Part shown: positions 1-5,840 of the stretch, one piece after another | Layout: each line of letters begins with the position of its first letter | Position numbering within the stretch: position 1 is the first letter of the stretch | Assembly: GCA_937868555.1 (NCBI GenBank) | Contig: CALMNI010000171.1 | Location: 1 to 11,437 of the forward strand | Length of the DNA: 11,437 nt | Reading direction: 5' to 3' | Source: an uncultured bacterium | GTDB taxonomy: Bacteria > Patescibacteriota > Patescibacteriia > Patescibacteriales > Patescibacteriaceae | The notes under the pieces: generated by a model | Told to the model about the DNA's origin: nothing | What the model saw: only the letters and a program-made list of their open reading frames with translations | Database searches by the model: none | Position numbers and translations under genes: made by a program

Positions 1-151
1 CTGGTGCTTCTGGGTTTCCCAAGCTATATACTCCCCCGCGATCAGTTAAGGGCGCGTGAGTAATAGGAGTGCTAGTAAATTTAAATAATACTACTCCGAG
101 AATGACTGCACCTATGGCAACAGCGGCAAGTATTTTATATTCTTTAGGCAT
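1..151 (-). CDS. DsbA/BdbD-like thioredoxin-fold oxidoreductase, N-terminal fragment (cut by window edge)
   Basis: Only the first 50 residues are inside the window; the gene continues past base 1. It starts at an ATG at 151-149. After a short MPKEYK head there is one hydrophobic segment (about residues 7-24), which fits a signal anchor, then a stretch ending in YSLGNPEAP. That ending is typical of the lead-in to the thioredoxin fold of secreted DsbA/BdbD-family proteins, where a FxDFxCPxC-like active site follows soon after. The active site is not visible, so the family call rests on this lead-in and on the dsbB gene 65 nt upstream on the same strand. DsbA-type proteins insert disulfides into exported proteins and are reoxidised by DsbB. 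A different thioredoxin-fold exported protein is possible. Confidence 0.72.
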   Translation of the reverse strand, partial: MPKEYKILAAVAIGAVILGVVLFKFTSTPITHAPLTDRGGVYSLGNPEAP

Positions 152-162
152 ACAAGTAATTA

Positions 163-213
163 ATTTCAAATTTTCAATTTTCAATTTCAAAATAATTTAT
201 TCGAAATTAAAAA
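163..213. repeat. AT-rich spacer of short tandem-like TTTCAA units
   Basis: The gap between dsbB and the dsbA-like gene is built from repeated AATTTTCAATTT-type units, with an almost symmetrical TTTCAAA...TTTCGAAA layout. Similar AT-rich runs occur at about 5676-5690 and 11367-11429. I see no gene or clear promoter in it. It could be simple low-complexity spacer. Confidence 0.45.
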
Positions 214-216
214 TTC

Positions 217-630
217 TTATGATTTTTGTTTACTAACAAATAGTAAAACAGAAATGGTAATAAAAGCAATTACTGACAAAAATGGAATAGTAATAAAACC
301 AAATAAAGACCAGGTAACGGCCGCGCAAGAAACGCCTAAGGCACAAGAAGCGGCCTCATGAAAAATGCCATACGTCACCAGTACATGATACGCGGCGATC
401 AAAGTTCCGATAATAGACAGCGGTAGAGCATACGCCCAGACATGAGCATCCCGTCGGGCAATGCCCATGACGAGTATTACAACCATGGGATACAAAGCGA
501 TACGTTGATACCAACACAGCAAACAGGGCGTTAATCCCATTACTTCGCTAAAGTACAAGCTACCGAGCAACCCGGCAATAGCAATAATTAAAGCAAAAGT
601 AAGGGCATTTTCCTTAAAAAATTTCAACAT
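217..630 (-). CDS. dsbB: Disulfide bond formation protein DsbB/BdbC
   Basis: This 137-aa integral membrane protein has the DsbB/BdbC layout: four hydrophobic segments and two cysteine pairs on the outer face. The first pair is C36-L-L-C39, in the family signature TPCLLCWYQR. The second is C96 and C102, five residues apart, in the loop after the third segment. In the known family the enzyme reoxidises DsbA and passes electrons to quinone. Length is normal for the short BdbC type. The start is an ATG at 630-628 with no Shine-Dalgarno site. A weak promoter (TTGCTT, 17 nt, TATTAT at 645-640) would give an almost leaderless mRNA; alternatively the gene is reached by read-through from the structured RNA upstream. 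The next gene on the strand is a DsbA-like protein, so the two form an oxidation module. Confidence 0.93.
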   Translation of the reverse strand: MLKFFKENALTFALIIAIAGLLGSLYFSEVMGLTPCLLCWYQRIALYPMVVILVMGIARRDAHVWAYALPLSIIGTLIAAYHVLVTYGIFHEAASCALGVSCAAVTWSLFGFITIPFLSVIAFITISVLLFVSKQKS

Positions 631-666
631 AATGTTTTAATAATAAAGCTATTTGGCAATTTAAGC

Positions 667-695
667 AAATAAAAAAGTCGAAATTATTCGACTTT
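667..695 (-). terminator. Intrinsic terminator upstream of dsbB
   Basis: A perfect 9-bp stem (AAAGTCGAA at 674-682 with TTCGACTTT at 687-695) closes a 4-nt loop. On the minus strand it is followed by TTTTTTATTT. On the plus strand the tail is poor (TTTATTAAA). It therefore ends a minus-strand transcript that starts upstream of dsbB, where no convincing minus-strand ORF exists. Confidence 0.8.
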
Positions 696-858
696 ATTAA
701 AAATAATAAGCGCCAAAGGCCTAATCCGCAGGGATTCAAACCCTCCGCATGATGAGATGGCCCCGCCTATTGCCTCTCTATTAATAACAATTATTCATAG
801 AATTTGATTTCCTTCCGCCTAAGAAAGGATCTATGCTTCCTTGCCTCTTAATAAAGAC
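674..858 (-). ncRNA. Candidate structured RNA or leader upstream of dsbB, family not recognised
   Basis: On the minus strand this gene-free region folds into an ordered set of helices. P1 pairs 856-848 with 700-692 (9 bp, CTTTATTAA with TTAATAAAG). P2 is a hairpin at 835-796: CATAGA then TCCTTTC, a TTAGGC loop, GGAAGGA, an 8-nt bulge, TCTATG. P3 is at 778-754: GAGAGGC and GCC-A-TCTC with a 10-nt loop. P4 is at 747-727: seven pairs with one G/G mismatch and a 7-nt loop. A U-tailed terminator follows, and its 5' arm shares four bases with P1. A plausible promoter places the start at about 858, right at P1. It could be a free small RNA or a leader of dsbB. I could not match it to tmRNA, RNase P, SRP RNA, 6S RNA or a riboswitch class I know. 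Confidence 0.5.
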
Positions 859-864
859 ATCGTG

Positions 865-892
865 ATTCTACTTAAAAAATCACATGATGCAA
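865..892 (-). promoter_or_regulatory. Putative promoter for the structured RNA
   Basis: On the minus strand there is a TTGCAT -35-like box (892-887), a 16-nt spacer and a TAGAAT -10 box (870-865, five of six consensus bases). The predicted start at about 858 coincides with the 5' end of helix P1, which supports the pairing of this promoter with the RNA. The -35 box is weak. Confidence 0.42.
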
Positions 893-1039
893 CGCAGCAA
901 AACAGCTGCCATAGTAGAGCATGCGTCTCAACACGAGAAAGAAAAAGCTTCGGCGCTTAAACTAAAATTAAAAGAGCTATTAAAGCCATTCTATACTAAA
1001 GAAAAAAATCTAAAAGAGCAAGCCTCGGTTGATTGTTGA
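884..1039 (+). CDS. Small Lys-rich ORF, 51 aa, function unknown
   Basis: An ATG at 884 opens a 51-codon frame ending in TGA at 1037-1039. The product is strongly charged and helix-forming, with many Lys and Glu (for example ALKLKLKELLKPFYTKEK), and has no membrane segment. It overlaps the TTG start of the next gene by 11 nt, an arrangement seen in translational coupling. Against it are the lack of a Shine-Dalgarno site and the hairpin at 858-889 that covers its start. I do not recognise a family. It may be a real small protein or a chance frame in the upstream region of the membrane protein gene. Confidence 0.35.
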   Translation: MMQRSKTAAIVEHASQHEKEKASALKLKLKELLKPFYTKEKNLKEQASVDC

Positions 1040-1637
1040 AAAAATCTTGAAAAAACCTTATACTAGCCTAATGCTAACATATTTTCATCGCCACCCCTGG
1101 AAGTATAAGAATACAACCCTATTGCTCTTAAGCATTATTGTCTTTTTTTTCTTAGCCGAGACTCCCTTTGTTAAAGAAATGATTTCCTCTATTGGAGAAT
1201 GGGGCTACGCCGGAGCTGTCCTTACAGGAATATTTTCCGTGATGACTTTTACGGCCGCTCCAGCCTTAACAGTTCTCTATTATCTTTCCGACAAACTTAA
1301 TCCCATTGAGTTATCGCTCTTGGCGGGATTGGGATCAGTTATTGGAGATTTTACTCTTTTTAAGTTTTTTAAAGACTCGGTTTTTAAAGAATTTGAACCC
1401 ATCGTTGAGCGGTTAAGCCATTCTCCTATTTCCCATATATTTAAGAGCAAATATTTTTTATGGCTTACTCCCGTCATAGGCGCGGTGATTATTGCCTCAC
1501 CCCTCCCCGATGAATTAGGCGTTTCTCTTTTATCAATAGGAAAAATGACGCGCTGGCGTTTTATTTTGCTTAGCTTCCTTCTCAACTCAATCGGTATTTT
1601 TATTATTATTACCGGAACGAGAGCCATCCTTGAATAA
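1029..1637 (+). CDS. Multi-pass membrane protein, possibly VTT/DedA-like
   Basis: This 202-aa protein has about five hydrophobic segments (near residues 28-44, 58-84, 94-114, 142-157 and 176-195), with a basic N-terminal head on the cytoplasmic side. Two conserved-looking polar motifs lie at membrane edges: GDFTLFKF (106-113) and SPLPDELG (157-164). Glycine-rich segments followed by a proline/acidic motif recall the VTT (SNARE-associated/DedA) membrane family, whose members include lipid scramblases and transporters, but I do not see its full signature. The chosen start is a TTG at 1029; an ATG at 1071 (residue 15) is a realistic alternative. The stop lies one nucleotide before the ATG of dus, so the two are very likely co-transcribed and coupled. 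Substrate and role are unknown. Confidence 0.7.
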   Translation: MIVEKILKKPYTSLMLTYFHRHPWKYKNTTLLLLSIIVFFFLAETPFVKEMISSIGEWGYAGAVLTGIFSVMTFTAAPALTVLYYLSDKLNPIELSLLAGLGSVIGDFTLFKFFKDSVFKEFEPIVERLSHSPISHIFKSKYFLWLTPVIGAVIIASPLPDELGVSLLSIGKMTRWRFILLSFLLNSIGIFIIITGTRAILE

Positions 1638-1638
1638 T

Positions 1639-2586
1639 ATGTCTTTCTACGACAAACTGCCCAAGCCATTTTTCATACTGGCGCCGATGGCCAATGTCAC
1701 CGATGCCGCTTTTCGCCGACTTATCGCTCAGTACGGCAAACCTGATATTATGTATACGGAGTTTGTTTCAGCCAACGGCCTCGCATCGGCCGGCCGCGAA
1801 GCACTGATTCGCGATCTTGAATACTCGGAATCAGAAAGACCCATTATCGCTCAGTTATTTACCGCCGATCCGGAAAAAATGTTTGAAGCCGCGAAAATAG
1901 TTGCCGAGCTTAAATTCGACGGCATTGATATAAATATGGGCTGTCCTGATAAAAACGTTATGAAACAAGGCGCAGGAGCTTGTTTAATGAAACATCCTGA
2001 TATTGCTCGCGAGTTAATGAAAGCCGCCAAAGCTGGCGCGCCGAATCTTCCCCTGTCAATTAAAACCCGCATAGGCGATACAAAAAATGATTTACATCAT
2101 TGGCTTCCGGAACTATTAAGTGAAAAACCAGCCGCTATAATTATTCATTGCCGTACACGTAAAGAAATGTCAAAAGTCCCGGCTCGCTGGCAGCATATTG
2201 CCGAAGCGGTTACTATTGCCCAAGGTTCGGGTACGCTCATTATTGGCAATGGAGATGTGAAAGATCTTGAAGATGCTCGCGTGAAAGCCGCTGAAACCGG
2301 AGCAGACGGCGTTATGCTGGGACGGGCTATTTTTGGCAATCCTTGGTTATTTAATCCTAAAAAAAATAACGCCACTATCCCTCTCGCAGAAAGACTAAAA
2401 GTAATGATTGAGCACACTAAGCTCTTTAATCAACTACTTGGAGATATAAAGCCTTTTGCCATTATGCGCAAACACTATAAAGCCTATGCCAATGGTTTTG
2501 ATGGCGCTAAAGAATTACGAGTACAATTGATGCAGACGGAGAATATAGAAGAAGTTGAAGAAGTTGTAAAAAAATTTTTTAATTAA
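1639..2586 (+). CDS. dus: tRNA-dihydrouridine synthase
   Basis: The protein (315 aa from the ATG at 1639) is a full-length FMN-dependent Dus enzyme, which reduces uridine to dihydrouridine in the tRNA D-loop with NAD(P)H. Visible hallmarks are the FMN-binding start LAPMANVTDAAFR (14-26), YTEF (39-42), AQLFTADP (71-78), and NMGCPDKNV with the catalytic Cys at residue 102. KTRIG, the IIHCRTR histidine segment and the phosphate-binding GNGDV and GVMLGRAIFGNPW motifs follow, and a helical tRNA-binding C-terminal domain ends it. An in-frame TTG at 1630 would add three residues, but the ATG one base after the upstream stop is preferred. The subtype (DusA, B or C) cannot be fixed from sequence alone. 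Its gene follows the membrane protein and precedes the HIT gene on the same strand. Confidence 0.94.
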   Translation: MSFYDKLPKPFFILAPMANVTDAAFRRLIAQYGKPDIMYTEFVSANGLASAGREALIRDLEYSESERPIIAQLFTADPEKMFEAAKIVAELKFDGIDINMGCPDKNVMKQGAGACLMKHPDIARELMKAAKAGAPNLPLSIKTRIGDTKNDLHHWLPELLSEKPAAIIIHCRTRKEMSKVPARWQHIAEAVTIAQGSGTLIIGNGDVKDLEDARVKAAETGADGVMLGRAIFGNPWLFNPKKNNATIPLAERLKVMIEHTKLFNQLLGDIKPFAIMRKHYKAYANGFDGAKELRVQLMQTENIEEVEEVVKKFFN

Positions 2587-2590
2587 ATAG

Positions 2591-2614
2591 ATTCCGGCCC
2601 ACGCCGGAATGACA
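2591..2614. repeat. REP-like palindrome with TGTCATTCC end
   Basis: ATTCCGGC (2591-2598), the loop CCAC and GCCGGAAT (2603-2610) form a perfect 8-bp hairpin, followed by GACA. The outer end reads TGTCATTCC on the minus strand, the same kind of end as the other palindromes in this window. It fills nearly the whole 33-nt gap between dus and the HIT gene. Its GGAA (2606-2609) lies where a Shine-Dalgarno site for the HIT gene would be expected. Confidence 0.75.
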
Positions 2615-2619
2615 CTCAT

Positions 2620-3009
2620 ATGACCATTTTTGAAAAAATTATTAATCGAGAAATACCAGCCGAGATTGTGTGGGAGGATGAAGACCACCTCGCTTTTCTT
2701 GATATCAATCCCATACAGCCTGGCCACACCTTAGTCATACCAAAAAAACAAATTTCTTCGGTTTTTGAGATGGAGAATGAAGCCTATAGCGCCTTATTTC
2801 TAGCTGCAAAAAAAGTTTCTCAGTCTCTTAAAAAAGCTACCGGAGCAAAACGCATAGGCCTTATCGTTGAAGGTTTAGAAATTGACCATGCTCATATTCA
2901 TCTAGTCCCCATTAACGAAATGGGAGACTTGCGGAAACCAGGAGTAAAAGCTGATTCTAAACAATTAAAGGATATGGCCGCAGCTATCCGAAAGGAAATC
3001 ATCAAGTAA
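2620..3009 (+). CDS. HIT-family (HINT-like) nucleotide hydrolase
   Basis: The 129-aa product carries the histidine-triad signature H90-A-H92-I-H94-L-V-P, with the central His the expected nucleophile. It also has the upstream HIT-fold segments IVWEDEDHLAFLDINPIQPGH (split: IVWEDED at 16-22, FLDINP at 26-31) and the HTLVIPKK strand (36-43). Family members hydrolyse phosphoramidate or dinucleotide bonds such as AMP-lysine or Ap4A. The N-terminal CxxC zinc pair found in many HINT proteins is absent (the start reads MTIFEKI), so this is a metal-free type. The start ATG at 2620 follows a palindromic repeat whose GGA sits about 11 nt upstream. It is probably transcribed with dus. The exact substrate cannot be told from sequence. 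Confidence 0.92.
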   Translation: MTIFEKIINREIPAEIVWEDEDHLAFLDINPIQPGHTLVIPKKQISSVFEMENEAYSALFLAAKKVSQSLKKATGAKRIGLIVEGLEIDHAHIHLVPINEMGDLRKPGVKADSKQLKDMAAAIRKEIIK

Positions 3010-3026
3010 TTTATATATCTCGTCCT

Positions 3027-3137
3027 GGCAGAATCTCCCGAAGGGGATTCTGCCATAATAAAAGAAACGACAGAATCCTCTTCAAAGAGTCTGGCGCTAG
3101 ATACAAAACGGCAGAATCCCCTTCGGGAGATTCTGCC
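3027..3137. repeat. Cluster of palindromes: two identical 28-bp hairpins in opposite orientation around a degenerate third
   Basis: The 28-bp unit at 3027-3054 is a near-perfect hairpin with arms GGCAGAATC and GATTCTGCC. The unit at 3110-3137 is its exact reverse complement. Between them, 3069-3095 holds a related but decayed unit (CAGAATCCTCTT then AAGAGTCTG). The cluster fills the gap between the convergent HIT and yggT genes. There is no U-run after any stem, so it is not a standard intrinsic terminator, though such stems could still slow or end transcription from both sides. Confidence 0.8.
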
Positions 3138-3152
3138 GAGACATAGTCAAAA

Positions 3153-3458
3153 CTAATCGCGGCTGCGGCTAATCCACATTGCTAACTCACTGATAATATA
3201 CGCCAATAAGGCATAGGCAATAATGGCGAACAAAGTCGTAAATTCAAAAATAAAACGTCCGTGAAAGGTCTGGCTTGAAAAAATTCCGCGAAAAGGCTCG
3301 AGCAAAGGCACTGTCGAGTCATAAATAAATTGGGTAAACGGCGCGGAAGGATTTGCTCCAAATACTTTTAAAATAAAACGTACGCCTAAAAACATTTCGA
3401 CGATTCCGAGAACTATATTAATCGCGCCTAAAAGTAATGACAATAAACGGCTATTCAT
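3153..3458 (-). CDS. yggT: YggT-family membrane protein
   Basis: This 101-aa protein has two membrane segments (about 5-31 and 74-95) separated by the YggT (YlmG) family hallmarks: FGANPSAP (33-40), FIYDSTVPLLEPFRGIF (44-60, read in parts) and LFAIIAYALLAYII. The family is widespread and is linked to cell-division or membrane-protein functions, but no firm biochemical role is established. Length is normal. The ATG at 3458-3456 has a strong GGGGG Shine-Dalgarno block 7-11 nt ahead. A good sigma70-type promoter lies upstream. The gene is monocistronic and converges on the HIT gene across the palindrome cluster. Confidence 0.92.
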   Translation of the reverse strand: MNSRLLSLLLGAINIVLGIVEMFLGVRFILKVFGANPSAPFTQFIYDSTVPLLEPFRGIFSSQTFHGRFIFEFTTLFAIIAYALLAYIISELAMWISRSRD

Positions 3459-3495
3459 AAGACACCCCCTTCCCTTGTTTCTTATTTATATAGTA

Positions 3496-3524
3496 AGTAT
3501 ACGCAAGAACTTTAAAATGTTCAA
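3496..3524 (-). promoter_or_regulatory. sigma70-type promoter of yggT
   Basis: On the minus strand: TTGAAC (3524-3519), exactly 17 nt, TATACT (3501-3496). Both boxes are close to consensus. The predicted start is near 3489, giving a leader of about 30 nt that contains the strong ribosome site. Confidence 0.75.
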
Positions 3525-3605
3525 TAAATAAATCTTTAAGCTGTAACAATCTGTCCCTAAAACGTAATACTATAGTGAATCCCGTTTATTATTAACATCT
3601 AGGGT

Positions 3606-3755
3606 ATGCTGTACACTATTGCAGTTGTCTTAGTCATTTTATGGCTGCTTGGTTTAATCACCAAGTTTACCATTGGTGGCTTTATCCATGTTCTTTTGGT
3701 TATCGCCATTATCGCTATTCTTATCCGCTTAATTCGCGGTGAAAAAGTACTATAG
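3606..3755 (+). CDS. lmo0937-family small membrane protein, 49 aa
   Basis: An ATG at 3606 opens a 49-codon frame ending in TAG. The peptide begins MLYTIAVVLVILWLLGL, then has a short TKFTIGGFIH turn and a second hydrophobic run (LLVIAIIAILIRLIR), and ends in GEKVL. This is the pattern of the lmo0937 family of tiny two-helix membrane proteins: MLxTIxV start, WLLGL, GGFIHxLLVIA, RLIRG. Function is unknown. A terminator follows directly, which supports a separate transcription unit. The ribosome site is poor (AGGG only one base before the ATG). A TAATAC -10-like box at 3565-3570 lacks a good -35 partner. Confidence 0.88.
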   Translation: MLYTIAVVLVILWLLGLITKFTIGGFIHVLLVIAIIAILIRLIRGEKVL

Positions 3756-3763
3756 CACATACG

Positions 3764-3797
3764 AAAAAAGCTCGGGTCTTCTGCCAGGGCTTTTTTT
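3764..3797 (+). terminator. Intrinsic terminator after the lmo0937-type gene
   Basis: AAAAAAGCTC (3764-3773) pairs with GGGCTTTTTT (3787-3796), with inner GG/CC pairs. A run of seven T bases (3791-3797) closes the stem and forms the tail. It lies 9 nt after the stop. Confidence 0.85.
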
Positions 3798-3798
3798 A

Positions 3799-3827
3799 TT
3801 GACTTTTAGATGAATTACCAGTACAGT
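3799..3827 (+). promoter_or_regulatory. sigma70-type promoter of the 215-aa gene
   Basis: TTGACT (3799-3804), exactly 17 nt, TACAGT (3822-3827). It sits just after the preceding terminator and about 40 nt before the start codon. The leader contains AAAGGG (3853-3858), a fair Shine-Dalgarno site. Confidence 0.7.
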
Positions 3828-3868
3828 AAGGAAAATATTTCTTCACTTAAAAAAAGGGCAAAAAATAA

Positions 3869-4516
3869 ATGTCACAAAAAACTGTGGGTATTATCCGACC
3901 AGAGATAAAAGAAGCTCTTGAATATACCTCGCTTATTAGAGATTATCTAGGCGCCTATTCTTTCGAGCTGAGACCGGATAGTCTTGAGTACTTAATCATG
4001 CAAGACTGGATTTTAATTAATAACTCAAAAAACGCTGAGTGGCCAAAGAAAAAAGAATGGCGAATCCTTGAAAAACTGTTGCCGGAAAATGAACAAAAAC
4101 CAGCCGAACTCAAAGAAAGCGTTCTTCTTTCACGACGCAAATACATTATCAACACCATTGTCCAAAATCTGGGCACAGATTACGGCAGATCCCAACTGCT
4201 CGAATTTTATAAAGATCAGGGCGTAGAATTCTATCCGCTCTACGTTATCCTGGAAAGCAAGACGAACCTTGCCTCAATACAAAAAAAATACTTAGAACTT
4301 TCGGAAACCGGCGAATATTTTAATAAAGTAAGTAATAAAATTCGTCTAATTTTAAGCTTTCCCAAAGCGGGGGCTAATCTCGCCGGAGACTTTAAAACAA
4401 TAGTGAGCGAAGATATTCATATGTATATCCGTCTTCATGCTTGGCTACTAAGCAAAGAGGGCTTCGAATGGATTACTAACATATACAAAGATTATGACTA
4501 CAAGAGCAGCATATAA
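3869..4516 (+). CDS. Unrecognised soluble protein, 215 aa
   Basis: I do not recognise this protein. It has no signal peptide, membrane segment or cysteine. It looks largely alpha-helical, with a charged Lys/Glu-rich stretch at about 59-90. Trp-containing helices lie near both ends (QDWILINN at about 45-52; AWLLSKEGFEWI near the C-terminus). No catalytic signature stands out. It is well supported as a gene: own promoter, AAAGGG site 10 nt before the ATG, coherent codon use and a terminator 12 nt after the stop. It is a single-gene unit converging on mnmA. It could be a lineage-specific cytoplasmic protein; its role is open. Confidence 0.82.
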   Translation: MSQKTVGIIRPEIKEALEYTSLIRDYLGAYSFELRPDSLEYLIMQDWILINNSKNAEWPKKKEWRILEKLLPENEQKPAELKESVLLSRRKYIINTIVQNLGTDYGRSQLLEFYKDQGVEFYPLYVILESKTNLASIQKKYLELSETGEYFNKVSNKIRLILSFPKAGANLAGDFKTIVSEDIHMYIRLHAWLLSKEGFEWITNIYKDYDYKSSI

Positions 4517-4528
4517 AATACGAACTAA

Positions 4529-4562
4529 AAAATCCCTTGAGAAGAAATTTTCAAGGGATTTT
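4529..4562. terminator. Bidirectional terminator between the 215-aa gene and mnmA
   Basis: AAAATCCCTTGA (4529-4540) pairs perfectly with TCAAGGGATTTT (4551-4562) around a 10-nt loop that can pair further. The plus strand ends in TTTTAAAT. The minus strand ends in TTTTTTAG. It therefore serves both convergent genes. Confidence 0.85.
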
Positions 4563-4579
4563 AAATATTACAACAATAT

Positions 4580-5647
4580 TTACTCAATAACTCCTCCGCC
4601 AATCAATTCATCTCCTTGATAGAAGACGGCCATTTGGCCAGGAGTGACTGCTCGCTGTGCTTCAGAAAAAACTAATTTTAATCGATGACGCGGCAAAATC
4701 TCCACACTCGCACTAACGGCCGGATGACGATAGCGAATGGCTACCTCAAGATTTTTAGGAATTGCCATGTCCCTAGTCCAACTCAAATCTGCAACTATGC
4801 ATTCATGTTTCCATAATAAAGGATCTTGAGGGTCATCGCTAATAACTAGCTGATTTTTTTTCTTGTCCTTAGCAATGACATAATAAGGACCAGCGCCTCC
4901 GATGTTAATACCACCGCGCTGGCCAATCGTATAAAAAGGCAAACCTTCATGCTCCCCCACCTTCCTTCCATTGCTCAAAACTATATCGCCCTTTTTTGGT
5001 TTAATCTTTTGCAATAGAAGCTGCTTGATATCTATTTCACCTATAAAACAAATGCCTTGAGAATCCTTTTTAGCAAAAGTGGGTAGCTTGTATTGTTCGG
5101 CCAACTTTCGAACCGCTGGTTTCTTATATTCTCCGATGGGGAAAAGAGCGTGTTGCAATTCTTGCTGTCCGAGCGTGTACAAAAAATAACTTTGATCCTT
5201 ATTGCCATCTTTTCCGCGTAAGAGTTGAAAAACGTTGTTTACTTTTTTTACGCGCGCATAATGTCCCGTTGCGACGAAATCAGCTCCAAAACGCAAAGCT
5301 TTTTCCAAAAATAATTTAAATTTTATTTCCTTATTGCACATAACATCTGGATTAGGCGTACGGCCAGCTTGGTATTCTTTAAAGAAATAGTCTATAACTC
5401 GTTCTCTGTATTCTTTTTCAAAATTCCATACATAAAAACGGATGCCCAATGTTTGGGCAACGCGCCGTGCATCTTCAAGATCTTCAGACCACGAACAACA
5501 AAAATCACCGACGTTCTCGCTCCAATTTTTCATAAAAACGCCTATCACCTCATACCCTTGTTTCAATAACAAAGCAGCGGCTACAGAGGAATCAACCCCG
5601 CCGGAAAGACCGACAATGACGCGCTGTTTTTTCTTATCTATGACCAT
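4580..5647 (-). CDS. mnmA: tRNA-specific 2-thiouridylase MnmA
   Basis: MnmA makes the 2-thio group of wobble uridine-34 in tRNA-Lys, -Glu and -Gln, using ATP and a sulfur relay. The protein is 355 aa, a normal length. Visible motifs are the PP-loop SGGVDSS (15-21), FMKNW (38-42), NPDVMCN with catalytic Cys104, ATGHYAR (126-132), KDQSYFLY (150-157) and GICFIGE with the second catalytic Cys200. The C-terminal beta-barrel includes GLPFYTIGQRGG. I chose the ATG at 5647-5645, which has GGA eight bases ahead. A TTG at 5677 would add ten unrelated residues. The upstream region is shared with the divergent sod gene and holds a MITE-like palindrome. Confidence 0.96.
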   Translation of the reverse strand: MVIDKKKQRVIVGLSGGVDSSVAAALLLKQGYEVIGVFMKNWSENVGDFCCSWSEDLEDARRVAQTLGIRFYVWNFEKEYRERVIDYFFKEYQAGRTPNPDVMCNKEIKFKLFLEKALRFGADFVATGHYARVKKVNNVFQLLRGKDGNKDQSYFLYTLGQQELQHALFPIGEYKKPAVRKLAEQYKLPTFAKKDSQGICFIGEIDIKQLLLQKIKPKKGDIVLSNGRKVGEHEGLPFYTIGQRGGINIGGAGPYYVIAKDKKKNQLVISDDPQDPLLWKHECIVADLSWTRDMAIPKNLEVAIRYRHPAVSASVEILPRHRLKLVFSEAQRAVTPGQMAVFYQGDELIGGGVIE

Positions 5648-5691
5648 AGTGATTCCACGATAACATATATCGATCAAATTTCAAATTTAAT

Positions 5692-5786
5692 TGTCATTTC
5701 GAACCCGCTTTAGCAGGTGAGAAATCTTTTTGTGTGAAATAGATTTCTCCCTCGCCCGTCTAAAGGCGGACTTAGTCGAAATGACA
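5692..5786. mobile_element. MITE-like 95-bp palindromic element
   Basis: Perfect 11-bp terminal inverted repeats (TGTCATTTCGA at 5692-5702, TCGAAATGACA at 5776-5786) enclose two small hairpins. A perfect inner inverted repeat of 9 bp (GAGAAATCT at 5719-5727, AGATTTCTC at 5741-5749) lies between them. There is no ORF. The nested symmetry is that of REP/MITE elements moved by a transposase elsewhere in the genome. The element lies between the divergent mnmA and sod genes and abuts the sod promoter. Confidence 0.8.
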
Positions 5787-5796
5787 TAATAAATTA

Positions 5797-5805
5797 TGCT
5801 ATACT
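5797..5805 (+). promoter_or_regulatory. Extended -10 promoter of sod
   Basis: TG-C-TATACT (5797-5805) is an extended -10 box with five of six consensus bases. The position expected for the -35 box falls in the right end of the MITE and is not consensus, which suits an extended -10 promoter. The leader of about 28 nt has no Shine-Dalgarno site. Confidence 0.55.
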
Positions 5806-5840
5806 CTATTCAAGTCTAACTAACTCAATAATTCATCTAT

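Noticed and set aside
727..751. tRNA-like T-arm (GGGTTTGAATCCC on the minus strand)
   Set aside because: The loop has T where the near-invariant C56 should be, the stem has a mismatch, and no acceptor, anticodon or D arm fits around it. It is better explained as helix P4 of the structured RNA.
667..1028. tmRNA, RNase P RNA, SRP RNA or 6S RNA in the gap upstream of dsbB
   Set aside because: No tag frame ending in ALAA, no RNase P core sequence such as GAGGAAAGTCC, no SRP GGAAG/AGCAG loop pair, and a branched fold instead of the long 6S rod.
1280..1669. 129-aa minus-strand frame opposite the membrane-protein gene
   Set aside because: It lies wholly over a gene with clear membrane segments. 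Its product is basic and featureless, and it has no start signals.
2515..2727. 70-aa minus-strand frame with a VIPAWAGI segment
   Set aside because: The segment is the translation of the palindromic repeat at 2591-2614, and the rest is antisense to dus and the HIT gene.
3027..3137. CRISPR array
   Set aside because: There are only three units in alternating orientation with unequal spacing, and no cas genes nearby.
5648..5677. Ten-residue longer mnmA from a TTG start
   Set aside because: The added residues are unlike MnmA N-termini, and the ATG at 5647 has a GGA site at a suitable distance.
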